A DNA stretch of 64,000 nucleotides, taken from positions 186,001 to 250,000 of the forward strand of contig JAWKNA010000003.1 of the NCBI GenBank assembly GCA_041391925.1. Direction: 5' to 3'. A program made the position numbers and the translations under genes. Under the pieces are notes generated by a model that searched no databases, was not told the DNA's origin, and saw nothing but the letters and a program-made list of their open reading frames with translations. The DNA is from JBPOFM01 sp041391925. Lineage in GTDB: Bacteria; Bacteroidota; Bacteroidia; Flavobacteriales; Flavobacteriaceae. Shown one piece after another: positions 8,875 through 17,958 of this stretch (position 1 is its first letter; each line of letters opens with the position of its first letter).

Positions 8875-8903
8875 AAAAAGAGAGGCTTATCACCTCTCTT
8901 TTT
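8875..8903. terminator. Bidirectional terminator between pth and the M43 protease
   Basis: AAAAAGAGAGG and CCTCTCTTTTT form a perfect 11-bp stem around CTTATCA. With A/T runs on both sides it can serve both converging genes. Confidence 0.88.
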
Positions 8904-8927
8904 ATACAGTTCAATTACTGACAATTA

Positions 8928-10955
8928 TTATTCGACAACAATCTTTTTGGTCGCTTGTTTACCCCCGTCACTTACCTTTACCAAATACATTCCAGATTGA
9001 ACACTGTTCAAGCTAATGCTTTGGTTAAAGTTTGATGAATTTTGGAATGTATTATCATAGATTTTACGACCTCTGATATCGTAAACTGTTATCATGACTT
9101 TTTCACTTGATGGAGAGTTTAAACTTACGTTAAATTGACCTTTATTCGGATTTGGATAAATAGAGAAGTTTCCAACTCCAAATTCATCTACGCCTAACTG
9201 CATTTGTACATTTACAGAATAATCTTCTACTTCTGCATCAGCACCGTTTTCACAAGAAGTTGGAACGTTCAAATACTTTGTTGAAACTCTCATTGTGGTA
9301 GTTCCCAAAACGGCAGTTAAAGGAACGGTAATCGATAGAGGCGAAGCACTTGTATTTCCATTGGTCACGTTTTGAGCTGTACCTAGAAGATATTCCTCTC
9401 CCGCATCACCAAAACTACAATTTTGATTCCAGTCAATCCATACAATGGTACGTGTTAAATAGTTTCCGTCTGTATTGACTTTAACGGTCAATGGATAGCT
9501 ACTATTTCGGTTGACATCAGTAGATAAGGCAGTAAAGTCACTGTATCCTGATGGCTTACCAGTATTTAAGTTATTTATAGTGTTAAAAGTAACGCCAGTA
9601 GTACTCGTTTCATATTCAGTATTAGCTACAGAAACACAGGGCGAATTTGTGACCGTCAAAGATACATTTTTTGCATTCGTAACAGAAGTTGAAGTTCCTG
9701 TCACAGCAATGGTATAATTTCCTATAGCTGCACCTCCCAAATTATTGACTGTCATGGTAAAAGGTCCTGTAGTACTTCTAGAAGCTGGATTAAAGGTCAC
9801 TGTAGTACCAGCGGGTTGTCCAGTAGCTGAAAAAACAGTATTTTCATTAAATCCTGCTTGTGAAGTAAATGTAAAATTAAAAGTTGCTGATCCAGCAGAC
9901 GGACAAACTGATTGAGGACTGTTTGTTGCAGAAATCAAGAAATCCGGACCAAAAGTGCATTCGGTAACATTTGGTTTAAATTGAGCCTGCAAAACATTAA
10001 TATAGGCGTCAACAACGGTAGTTTGACCTTGAGTGAACATATACATACAAGCATCGTCCACATAGTCCATATAGTCCATGGTTAATGCTTTTTGCCCAGC
10101 CACACACGCATTCACACTTCCAGGAGAAGGGCATCCATAATTTTCATTGGCAATATTTGGGGTATCTGCAATACCATCATCGGAATTACAAGACCCTGTA
10201 AATGTATGGTCTAGGTTGTAAAAATGTCCCAATTCATGGGTCACGGTTCTTCCTAAATTATAGGGAGCACCAGGTACATAACCGGTACAGCCAGAACCAG
10301 AGCCAAAAGCTCCCAAATTCATTACCACTGACTGACCAGCAGCAATACTACCTCCTAATGGAGAGTAACCCAACAGACCACCTCCAATATTTTTAACAAC
10401 AAAATTCATATAACCAGCCCATCTCGCGTCTTGGTCATTGCCATTACCGAAATTCCATCCAATGGTGACTGCTGGTCCGCCCTCAACTAATTGAGCATCA
10501 GTATTAGCTGGGTGATTGATGGTTGCTAGACAGAAATAGATATTCGCAGCCCCTGGCGTAACCCCTGGGTAAAAAGCACTTGCAGGGCCCCAAAGTGAGA
10601 GATCTGCATTAGTAGCTGTGTAATCAGCGTTTAAAATGTCCACTTGATTTTGTGCCAAAGCTTCTAAACATGCCCTGTTGGCTTCATTTCCTCCGGGAAA
10701 ATGAACCGCGACTGGAATGACAATCGGGTTTCTTCTATTGGCCGAATTTTTATTTTGAAGTAATTTCTCAAGTTCAACTCTAAATTTTGATTGATTTTCT
10801 TGATACTCTCTAGCAAATACTGGATCTGCCAATTTTTCTTGCATGTAGGCTTCCATTCCACAGGTTCTTTCTTGCGCTGACAAATGGGAACAACACATAA
10901 AAAAAATCATGGACAAAAGAAAATACTTTACAGTAAGGGTAATTTTTCTGATCAT
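8928..10955 (-). CDS. Secreted M43 (pappalysin-like) metalloprotease with GEVED domain and T9SS sorting tail
   Basis: A 675-aa protein. The N-terminus has a signal peptide (KYFLLSMIFFMCCSHLSAQ). The zinc site is HELGHFYNLDH (residues 240-250), the HExxHxxN/GxxH form seen in cytophagalysin-like M43 peptidases. A Cys-rich stretch follows. A GEVED-type domain lies near residues 490-585 (IVWIDWNQNCSFGDAGEEYL ... AEVEDYSV). The last about 80 residues are a T9SS type A sorting domain (FSIYPNPNKGQF, YDIRGRKIYD, SGMYLVKV). It should be exported through the Sec and PorSS systems and processed or anchored at the cell surface to degrade extracellular protein. A second T9SS protease lies next to it on the same strand, each with its own terminator. 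Confidence 0.93.
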   Translation of the reverse strand: MIRKITLTVKYFLLSMIFFMCCSHLSAQERTCGMEAYMQEKLADPVFAREYQENQSKFRVELEKLLQNKNSANRRNPIVIPVAVHFPGGNEANRACLEALAQNQVDILNADYTATNADLSLWGPASAFYPGVTPGAANIYFCLATINHPANTDAQLVEGGPAVTIGWNFGNGNDQDARWAGYMNFVVKNIGGGLLGYSPLGGSIAAGQSVVMNLGAFGSGSGCTGYVPGAPYNLGRTVTHELGHFYNLDHTFTGSCNSDDGIADTPNIANENYGCPSPGSVNACVAGQKALTMDYMDYVDDACMYMFTQGQTTVVDAYINVLQAQFKPNVTECTFGPDFLISATNSPQSVCPSAGSATFNFTFTSQAGFNENTVFSATGQPAGTTVTFNPASRSTTGPFTMTVNNLGGAAIGNYTIAVTGTSTSVTNAKNVSLTVTNSPCVSVANTEYETSTTGVTFNTINNLNTGKPSGYSDFTALSTDVNRNSSYPLTVKVNTDGNYLTRTIVWIDWNQNCSFGDAGEEYLLGTAQNVTNGNTSASPLSITVPLTAVLGTTTMRVSTKYLNVPTSCENGADAEVEDYSVNVQMQLGVDEFGVGNFSIYPNPNKGQFNVSLNSPSSEKVMITVYDIRGRKIYDNTFQNSSNFNQSISLNSVQSGMYLVKVSDGGKQATKKIVVE

Positions 10956-11111
10956 AATAGTTGTTATATAAATTATTAAAAGTTGCTAAAAGTAGTTAAA
11001 AAAAAGATATATGCAAGATTAGTCAGATAATAATTTGATGATTGTTAGCAATTTGTGGATGAAAAGCAAAAAGAATACGAATTCGTTGCCTGTTGTTGTT
11101 TTTAATAACAA

Positions 11112-11139
11112 AAAAAGGAAGCCGAATAGCTTCCTTTTT
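11112..11139 (-). terminator. Terminator of the reprolysin-like protease gene
   Basis: AAAAAGGAAGC and GCTTCCTTTTT form a perfect stem with loop CGAATA, just past the minus-strand stop at 11161. Confidence 0.85.
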
Positions 11140-11160
11140 AATCTATATGAAATTTGAAAC

Positions 11161-13836
11161 TTATTCTATAATAATTTTTTTAGTAGTTTGCTTTTCTCCA
11201 TCACTTACAGTTACCAAATACATCCCTGATTGAATTGCATTTAAATTAATTGTTTGATTGAAAGTTTGGGTATTGGCATAGGCATTGTTGAACACCATGC
11301 GCCCTCTAATATCATATACTTGCACTTTAATATCCTGATTAGAACCAGAATTCAATTTGATTGTGAATTCACCATTATTTGGATTTGGATAGATTGAAAA
11401 CTCTGTCAATTCATTCTCTTGGACAGATAATGGTGTAACCGTTTGAGTACAAATATCCAAAGTCAAAGAATTTACTACTCCCGTATCTTGAGCAGCGGCA
11501 TCAGCAACCCCAAATAGCCATTGTCCATTTGCTGTTTCCCCACTATATGCTCCTAAAGATTGAAGAGGTGCCACCTCACCGACTGTTGGATTTGCACAAG
11601 TAAATCCACCTGCACCATCTACAAAAGTGACATTAAGGTTAGCAAAGTTGCCACAGGGTGCTTGCGCTAAAGCTACAAAAGTGCCTCCAGGACTTTGCAA
11701 TGCCAAATATAAATCTCCAATATAGGTATGTGTAATATTTACACTCAATTTTGCGTATACATCAGCTCCAAAAGTTGCTGTTGATGTAGATGCAATAGGA
11801 ATGGCGGAATAACTCGTTCCGGCATCTGGTATATTGAAATTAGGGTTTACCGTAAACGACTCGCAGGAAGTTGATACTTGGTAATCTATTGAAATGTTTG
11901 CTGTGTTGATTGCAAAGTATTGGTTGCCAGTTGGCTCAATCATAATTCTGCAGTATGGTGCAGGCATGTTCGGCACAGTGATGGCTTGAGAACCGTCATT
12001 AGGTGTATTAGCAACTAAAACCGTTGGAAAAGTTACACCTCCATCTGTGGACAGTAAAATATTAACATTCGATGAACCAGCAAGAGCAGTAGTATTGTTC
12101 ACACTCCAAGTTATGGTTTGACTTGTACCACTTGTCCAAAGTGTATTTGGCGTAGTTTGGGAAGTGATTGCAAATGGACCATATGCAGTACTAAAATTAA
12201 CACGCATATCATCATGTGTATTATTGGCGCCTCCAGATCTATTGTCCCTTACCGTCAACCTAAAATCAGCATTTCGGGTAACATTGGGAACTTTTTCCCA
12301 TGTTGAACCATTGACTCCAAAAGCTACAATATCCGATAATTTTGGAAATGTACGAGTCGGGTTTGTAGTTGGCAAATAAGACCTAAACAGCGGTGTATTT
12401 GAGTTTGTAGAACTTGGGTCAGGATAAGCTGTATTGCCATTGTTCTCATCAAATTGCTCCCAGCAATAGGTAATTGTATCACCATTTGCATCAGTCCCTG
12501 CTCCTGTAAGTTTAAAAGCCGTACCTATTGGCATTGTGATATCACTGCCAGCATTTACCGTTGGTGTAGTATTACCTGTAGACGTATTCACAGAACAAGT
12601 TCCATTATTTTTAACATATGTAGTAACTTGTTGGATTGAAATCGAATGAAAATAAGGATCGCTATGTGGCTGTACGTCAGTAGCTCCAGTAATTCCAGCA
12701 TATCCCATAATGGTGGTGCCACTTCCCGGTTCCATTTGCGCGATGCCACCTTCAGGACTAAAGGTAAACGTATGGTTGGCTCCAAATTGATGTCCCATTT
12801 CATGGGCCACATAATCGATATCAAAATTGATTCCATAAGGTACTGTACTTGTCGTAAAACCAGAACCTTTGTGTGTTCCAGATGCATAGCTTCCAGCACT
12901 ACATACACAACCAATGCAACCAGCATTGCCATTATTTCCAATACCAGCCATGAGATGTCCAATGTCATAATTGGCGGCACCTATCTGTGTATTTAATGTG
13001 GTTGCCAAAGCGCTGTTATAATTGGCATCCGAAGTGCCACTGTAAGGATCTGTCGCGCCGTTTAAATAAATTACATTGTTATTAGTAGGAATTAGCTGCA
13101 TACGTACATTGAAGTCATTTAGAAACACAGCATTGACATTGGTCAAGGTAGTTGCAATGGCCGCATTGACCAATGGAAGTGTGCCACCGTTCAAAGTAGA
13201 GTATTCTCCTGTTACTGACATAGCCAAACGATACGTTCTCAACAAACTGTCATCGGCATCCCTATTGGTACTCCCATCGGTTTCCAAATCTTGCTGAAGA
13301 GCAGCTATAGTAGAACATTCAAATGTAGACATGCTAACTTTACTGCTTTTTTCAAATACTTTTATTTTATTCACATTATCATGATAGGATTCATACACAG
13401 TAGTGACTTCATCTCCCAAAATAATGGCATTGAGCCCTTTATAAGGAGAAATACTAAAATAAATGGTTTTGGAATCATTCACACTGTGACCTATGTAAGA
13501 TCTGATTTCAGGATAGAGAGCCTGTAAGTCAGGGTGCATCACCGAAGATTCTACCACTCGGTATTGTTCCATTTTTCCATTTACAGAAGGGAACAATATG
13601 GTAACATTGGATCTGCCTGTAAAAGTATCAATGTTCGGGGCAGATTGTAATTCGCCTCTTAATTGCTCTTCATTAAATTGATAGCTGTCAAAAGTTTTGA
13701 TACCATTGGCGGAAGAGCGTTCCTGTCCAATGGATGTTTCATTGCTGATTTTAACAAACTTGCTTTTTTGTCCAAATACAGTGAAGGAGAAAAAAACCAT
13801 TGTCAATGCAAAAACATAATGTAGTTTTGTTTTCAT
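11161..13836 (-). CDS. Secreted reprolysin-like metalloprotease with P-domain and T9SS sorting tail
   Basis: An 891-aa protein when started at the ATG at 13836, which begins a clear signal peptide (MKTKLHYVFALTMVFFSF). A longer frame to 14010 would overlap ribF on the other strand and carries no signal, so it is rejected. The zinc site HEMGHQFGANH (residues 345-355) fits reprolysin/M12B-like peptidases. Downstream are Ig-like segments, a proprotein-convertase P-domain near residues 660-800 (ITHTYIGDLYLALQSPGG, NGQWLFGVAD), and a C-terminal T9SS sorting domain (FSIYPNPNNGEF, YDIRGRMVF, SGMYLVTV). It should be a surface or extracellular protease. The sorting tail is very similar to that of the neighbouring M43 protease. 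Confidence 0.93.
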   Translation of the reverse strand: MKTKLHYVFALTMVFFSFTVFGQKSKFVKISNETSIGQERSSANGIKTFDSYQFNEEQLRGELQSAPNIDTFTGRSNVTILFPSVNGKMEQYRVVESSVMHPDLQALYPEIRSYIGHSVNDSKTIYFSISPYKGLNAIILGDEVTTVYESYHDNVNKIKVFEKSSKVSMSTFECSTIAALQQDLETDGSTNRDADDSLLRTYRLAMSVTGEYSTLNGGTLPLVNAAIATTLTNVNAVFLNDFNVRMQLIPTNNNVIYLNGATDPYSGTSDANYNSALATTLNTQIGAANYDIGHLMAGIGNNGNAGCIGCVCSAGSYASGTHKGSGFTTSTVPYGINFDIDYVAHEMGHQFGANHTFTFSPEGGIAQMEPGSGTTIMGYAGITGATDVQPHSDPYFHSISIQQVTTYVKNNGTCSVNTSTGNTTPTVNAGSDITMPIGTAFKLTGAGTDANGDTITYCWEQFDENNGNTAYPDPSSTNSNTPLFRSYLPTTNPTRTFPKLSDIVAFGVNGSTWEKVPNVTRNADFRLTVRDNRSGGANNTHDDMRVNFSTAYGPFAITSQTTPNTLWTSGTSQTITWSVNNTTALAGSSNVNILLSTDGGVTFPTVLVANTPNDGSQAITVPNMPAPYCRIMIEPTGNQYFAINTANISIDYQVSTSCESFTVNPNFNIPDAGTSYSAIPIASTSTATFGADVYAKLSVNITHTYIGDLYLALQSPGGTFVALAQAPCGNFANLNVTFVDGAGGFTCANPTVGEVAPLQSLGAYSGETANGQWLFGVADAAAQDTGVVNSLTLDICTQTVTPLSVQENELTEFSIYPNPNNGEFTIKLNSGSNQDIKVQVYDIRGRMVFNNAYANTQTFNQTINLNAIQSGMYLVTVSDGEKQTTKKIIIE

Positions 13837-13917
13837 AATAATTTTTATTGAGATATAGGATAATTTACCAAAAATAAAAATAAATATTCTATTAGATGGC
13901 AATTCAAATGCCCTTTT

Positions 13918-14850
13918 ATGAAAAAAATAGTCAATATTAACACATATGTTCAAGAACAACCGACGATTCTCACCATAGGTACTTTTGATGGAGTCCACAT
14001 AGGGCATCAAAAAATTATCAAACGACTCATCAAGGTTGGGAAAGAAAAAAAACTGAAAACAGTTGTGCTAACTTTTTTCCCTCATCCACGGATGGTATTG
14101 CAAAAAAACTCCGATATCCAACTATTGAATACCATTGAAGAGCGTGAAGCAATTCTAACTTCATTGGGTTTGGATCAAATGGTCACCAAAACTTTTACCA
14201 AAGAATTTGCCAATCTCTCTGCTGAGGAATTTGTAAAAACCATATTGGTTGATACACTACAGGCAAAATACATTATCATCGGCTATGACCATCAATTTGG
14301 AAAAGACAGAAGTGCCAATATTGATGATTTAAAAGTTTTTGGAGATGACTATGATTTTGAAGTAGAAGAGATTTCGGCTCAGGATGTCGAAAATGTTTCT
14401 GTGAGCTCCACAAAAATTAGAACCGCATTGCAACAAGGTGATATTGTTACTGCAAACTCATATCTGGGATATCATTATTTTTTGACCGGAACCGTCATCA
14501 AAGGCAAGGGGCTTGGCAAACAAATAGGGTTCCCCACTGCCAATATCCATATTAAAGAAGACTATAAATTGATTCCAAAAAACGGAGTTTATGTCGTCAA
14601 AGGTACAATACAAGGTGAAACGGTTTTTGGAATGATGAACATTGGTACCAATCCCACGGTCGATGGCAAATACCAATCCATTGAGGCGCATTTTTTTGAC
14701 TTTGAAAAAGATATCTATGGAGAAATCCTCAAAGTGGAATTTTTGAAACGCCTTAGGGATGAACAAAAATTTGAATCTTTAGAATTCTTGCAAGCGCAAT
14801 TAAAAAAAGATAAACTAGATGCCAAAAAATTTCTGAACAATCATGGTTAA
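13918..14850 (+). CDS. ribF: Bifunctional riboflavin kinase / FAD synthetase
   Basis: A 310-aa enzyme that phosphorylates riboflavin to FMN and adenylates FMN to FAD. The N-terminal nucleotidyltransferase domain has GTFDGVHIGHQ; the C-terminal flavokinase domain (from about residue 183) has GKGLGKQIGFPTANI and NIGTNPTVDG. Length is normal. Its last 8 bp overlap the start of the next gene, indicating co-transcription. Confidence 0.97.
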   Translation: MKKIVNINTYVQEQPTILTIGTFDGVHIGHQKIIKRLIKVGKEKKLKTVVLTFFPHPRMVLQKNSDIQLLNTIEEREAILTSLGLDQMVTKTFTKEFANLSAEEFVKTILVDTLQAKYIIIGYDHQFGKDRSANIDDLKVFGDDYDFEVEEISAQDVENVSVSSTKIRTALQQGDIVTANSYLGYHYFLTGTVIKGKGLGKQIGFPTANIHIKEDYKLIPKNGVYVVKGTIQGETVFGMMNIGTNPTVDGKYQSIEAHFFDFEKDIYGEILKVEFLKRLRDEQKFESLEFLQAQLKKDKLDAKKFLNNHG

Positions 14851-16204
14851 ATTTTTATTCAAACGTATTGACAATAGCCCATTGATTATTTTCCGTATCG
14901 TATTCGGGTTTTTGATTTTTATGGAAAGTATTGGCGCCATTTTTACAGGTTGGCTAGAACGGAATTTGATTCAACCCAAGTTCACTTTTTCGTTTATCGG
15001 TTTTGAATGGCTACAGCCACTTCCAGGAAATTGGATGTATGTGTATTACGCAACCATGGGGCTTTGTGGCTTGCTAATTATGGTCGGTTACAAATATCGA
15101 ATAAGCATGCTGGCATTTACCTTACTGTGGACAGGAACATATTTAATGCAAAAATCCTCCTATAACAATCATTATTATCTGTTGATTCTTTTGAGCAGTA
15201 TGATGGTGTTTCAACCAGCAAATAGGTATTTTTCTGTAGATTCAAAATTAGATACGACAATTAAACGCATTTCTATGCCACAATGGTGCAGTGCTGTTTT
15301 TATAATTCAAATGTTCATTGTCTATACCTACGCTTCCATCGCTAAAATGTATCCTGATTGGTTGGATACTTCGGTCATTGAGGTTATCATGCGAGGTAAG
15401 AAGCATTATTTCTTGGTCGGTGATTTGCTCCAACAGAAATGGATGCATTATTTTATCACTTATGGAGGCCTTTTATTCGATGGGTTGATTATCCCACTGT
15501 TACTATTTAAACCCACCCGCAAATGGGCGTTTTTTGTTTCTCTTTTTTTCCATCTTTTTAATTCGTTTGTGTTTCAGGTTGGAATCTTTCCTTATTTGTC
15601 CATTGCCTTTGCTTTGTTCTTTTTTGAGCCAAAAACCATTCGAAATATTTTCTTCAAGAAAAAACCGCTATATGCAGCAAACGAAGTCATCATCCCAAAC
15701 TATAAAACCCCATTTATGGCAATTTTTATGATTTACTTTATCATTCAAATTGGGTTGCCTCTACGCCATTGGTTTTTCAAGGATGATGTATTATGGACCG
15801 AAGAAGGCCATCGCCTGTCTTGGCGCATGATGCTTCGTTCTAAAAGCGGTTCTACCTCGTACCAAGTGGTTGATGCCCAAACAAATGTGACAATTCCCAT
15901 AAAATTGGATGACTATCTTACAAAAAGCCAACAGCGAACCGCTAGTACAAAACCTGATGTCATCTGGCAATTTGCCCAGCATCTTAAAAAGGATTTTTCC
16001 AATAAGGGAATTGACGTCAAGGTATATGTAAATGCATTTGTGAGGGTTAATGACAATAAATTGCAGCGTCTCATTGACCCAGATGTGGACCTCGCGAATG
16101 TGGAATGGGAGCCTTTAAAACATAGTGAATGGCTCTTACCATCCGTTCAAAAGGATGAGTTTGAGGAAAGAGAGAAAAGAAAAAAAATGAGGCAATATCA
16201 ATAG
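14843..16204 (+). CDS. HTTM-domain integral membrane protein
   Basis: A 453-aa protein with several TM segments in the first about 300 residues (PLIIFRIVFGFLIFMESIG, WMYVYYATMGLCGLLIMVG, ISMLAFTLLWTGTYLM, further ones to about 310). SYNNHYYLLILLSSMMVFQP is characteristic of the HTTM (horizontally transferred transmembrane) domain, related to vitamin-K-dependent gamma-carboxylase. The C-terminal about 140 residues are soluble and end in a basic tail. It overlaps ribF by 8 bp. The true reaction of bacterial HTTM proteins is mostly unknown, so no activity is assigned. Confidence 0.85.
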   Translation: MVKFLFKRIDNSPLIIFRIVFGFLIFMESIGAIFTGWLERNLIQPKFTFSFIGFEWLQPLPGNWMYVYYATMGLCGLLIMVGYKYRISMLAFTLLWTGTYLMQKSSYNNHYYLLILLSSMMVFQPANRYFSVDSKLDTTIKRISMPQWCSAVFIIQMFIVYTYASIAKMYPDWLDTSVIEVIMRGKKHYFLVGDLLQQKWMHYFITYGGLLFDGLIIPLLLFKPTRKWAFFVSLFFHLFNSFVFQVGIFPYLSIAFALFFFEPKTIRNIFFKKKPLYAANEVIIPNYKTPFMAIFMIYFIIQIGLPLRHWFFKDDVLWTEEGHRLSWRMMLRSKSGSTSYQVVDAQTNVTIPIKLDDYLTKSQQRTASTKPDVIWQFAQHLKKDFSNKGIDVKVYVNAFVRVNDNKLQRLIDPDVDLANVEWEPLKHSEWLLPSVQKDEFEEREKRKKMRQYQ

Positions 16205-16264
16205 TTTCGCTGAAAATCGCACTGAAAACTGCAATTGCAACTGTTAACTTTCCAAAAATCTCGC

Positions 16265-16272
16265 TATTTTTG
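16265..16272 (+). promoter_or_regulatory. Candidate -7 promoter element of serS
   Basis: TATTTTTG fits TAnnTTTG and lies 17 bp before the serS start. No good -33 element was seen. Confidence 0.35.
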
Positions 16273-16289
16273 CCTTCAAATTAATCACC

Positions 16290-17561
16290 ATGTTACAAGT
16301 ACCCTATATTAGAGAGAATAAAGATGCCGTCATTAAAGGTTTGGCAAAGCGAAATATGGATGCCACCCAAATGATTAATGAGGTCATTTCCTTGGATGAA
16401 GACCGTCGTGGCTTGCAATCAAAATTGGATAACGTTTTGGCAGAATCCAATAGTCTTTCAAAAGAAATTGGGAACTTGTATAAATCGGGCGAATCACAGA
16501 AGGCCAATGAACTAAAAGAAAAAACGGTTCAGCTCAAAGAAGATTCCAAAACTCTTGGTGAACAGTTAGATGCCACGGTCGAAGCCTTAAATCAATTGCT
16601 CTACAAAATTCCGAATGTACCTTGCTCTTTGGTGCCTTCTGGAAATTCTGAAACGGACAATGAAGAGGTTTACAGAGAAGGCGATATTCCTGTCTTGCAC
16701 AAAAATGCTTTGCCACACTGGGAATTGGCAAAAAAATACGACATCATCGATTTTGAATTGGGCAATAAGATTACAGGTGCAGGATTTCCAGTTTACAAAG
16801 GCAAAGGAGCCAGATTGCAACGTGCTTTAATTGCTTATTTTCTTGATAAAAATACAGCAGCTGGTTATACAGAATACCAACTACCACATTTGGTCAATGA
16901 AGCTTCTGGTTTTGGAACTGGGCAATTGCCAGACAAAGAAGGTCAAATGTATCATGTAACCGAAGATAATCTGTATCTGATTCCGACGGCTGAAGTGCCA
17001 GGCACTAATATATTTAGGGATGTCTTGTTGAACGAAAGTGAACTCCCTATTGGCATTACAGGCTATACACCATGTTTTCGTCGTGAAGCAGGAAGTTATG
17101 GAGCACACGTAAGAGGTTTAAATCGTTTGCATCAATTTGATAAAGTGGAAATTTTACGCATTGAGCATCCCAAACGTTCTTATGATGCCTTGGATGAAAT
17201 GGTTGCCCACGTCAAATCTATCTTGCAGGAATTGGAATTGCCATACAGAATCTTACGTTTGTGCGGTGGCGATTTAGGTTTTACCTCTGCCCTTACCTAT
17301 GATTTTGAAGTGTTCTCCACAGCCCAAGACCGTTGGTTGGAAATTTCTTCCGTCTCAAATTTTGAAACTTTTCAGGCAAATCGTTTAAAACTACGCTTCA
17401 AAAACGCCGACGGAAAAAATGAATTGGCACATACACTTAATGGAAGCTCATTGGCACTACCAAGAGTACTCGCTGGTATTTTGGAGAACTATCAGACAGA
17501 AAACGGGATTAAAATCCCAAAGGTTTTAGTGCCTTATACTGGGTTTGATATTATTTCATAA
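16290..17561 (+). CDS. serS: Serine-tRNA ligase
   Basis: A 423-aa class II aminoacyl-tRNA synthetase charging tRNA-Ser. It has the N-terminal coiled-coil tRNA-binding arm (residues about 25-105), motif 2 FRREAGSYG and motif 3 NGSSLALPRVLAGILENYQ. The family-specific segment LIPTAEVPGTNIFRD is present. Full length, with its own upstream -7 element. Confidence 0.98.
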   Translation: MLQVPYIRENKDAVIKGLAKRNMDATQMINEVISLDEDRRGLQSKLDNVLAESNSLSKEIGNLYKSGESQKANELKEKTVQLKEDSKTLGEQLDATVEALNQLLYKIPNVPCSLVPSGNSETDNEEVYREGDIPVLHKNALPHWELAKKYDIIDFELGNKITGAGFPVYKGKGARLQRALIAYFLDKNTAAGYTEYQLPHLVNEASGFGTGQLPDKEGQMYHVTEDNLYLIPTAEVPGTNIFRDVLLNESELPIGITGYTPCFRREAGSYGAHVRGLNRLHQFDKVEILRIEHPKRSYDALDEMVAHVKSILQELELPYRILRLCGGDLGFTSALTYDFEVFSTAQDRWLEISSVSNFETFQANRLKLRFKNADGKNELAHTLNGSSLALPRVLAGILENYQTENGIKIPKVLVPYTGFDIIS

Positions 17562-17695
17562 GTAAGAATTTTCCTTTATATAATCGTTGAAATACTAAAA
17601 TTTTACGTTGTTCAACGAATATTTTTCCTTTTTTTTTGTTTTTTCGCAAATAATCAAGATGTTAGCAGTGATAATAAACTTAACCTACTTATATC

Positions 17696-17764
17696 ATGAA
17701 AAACATTATGCGTCTCGTTTTGCTTGCTTCGCTGATTGTTATGGTAAGTAAAATTTTATTTTAG
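17696..17764 (+). CDS. Possible 22-aa hydrophobic micro-peptide
   Basis: An ATG-started frame encodes MKNIMRLVLLASLIVMVSKI plus two residues. It looks like a signal peptide or a single TM helix that stops right after the hydrophobic core. It may be a real small membrane peptide or the start of a decayed lipoprotein gene. The terminator 105 bp downstream would end its transcript. There is no homology evidence in hand. Confidence 0.25.
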   Translation: MKNIMRLVLLASLIVMVSKILF

Positions 17765-17868
17765 AAACTTTTTTTGCTTCGAATGAAAGCTTAAACATAA
17801 AAAATGCCAAAGCAGAATAACTGAATCATTTTTAAAGTAATGGTTAATAGCACATTTATTTTGATGGT

Positions 17869-17900
17869 AATGCCTGGATGAAAGTTCAGGCATTTTTTTT
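17869..17900 (+). terminator. Orphan rho-independent terminator
   Basis: AATGCCTG and CAGGCATT form an 8-bp stem followed by a run of eight T. It lies between the micro-ORF and the TPR gene, more than 300 bp after the serS stop. Confidence 0.75.
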
Positions 17901-17958
17901 ATAATAACCTTCACAATAACAAGCGCCCTCATTTGTTATATTTACAAAAATTAATCAC

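Larger units (their letters stand above)
17562..17958 (+). other. Intergenic region with a possible short transcript
   Basis: About 400 bp without a normal gene. It contains one micro-ORF (17696-17764) and a strong terminator (17869-17900) that does not follow any annotated stop closely. It may hold a small RNA, a micro-peptide gene or a gene remnant. No tmRNA or 6S signature was recognised. Confidence 0.4.

Noticed and set aside
12588..13297. Several ORFs opposite the reprolysin-like protease
   Set aside because: Antisense shadows of a clear coding frame, with no start signals or domains.
13837..14010. Longer 949-aa start for the reprolysin-like protease
   Set aside because: It overlaps ribF on the other strand and hides the signal peptide; the ATG at 13836 begins a standard signal.
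17640..17900. tmRNA or 6S RNA
   Set aside because: No tRNA-like T arm, tag frame or long 6S-type bulged hairpin could be recognised.
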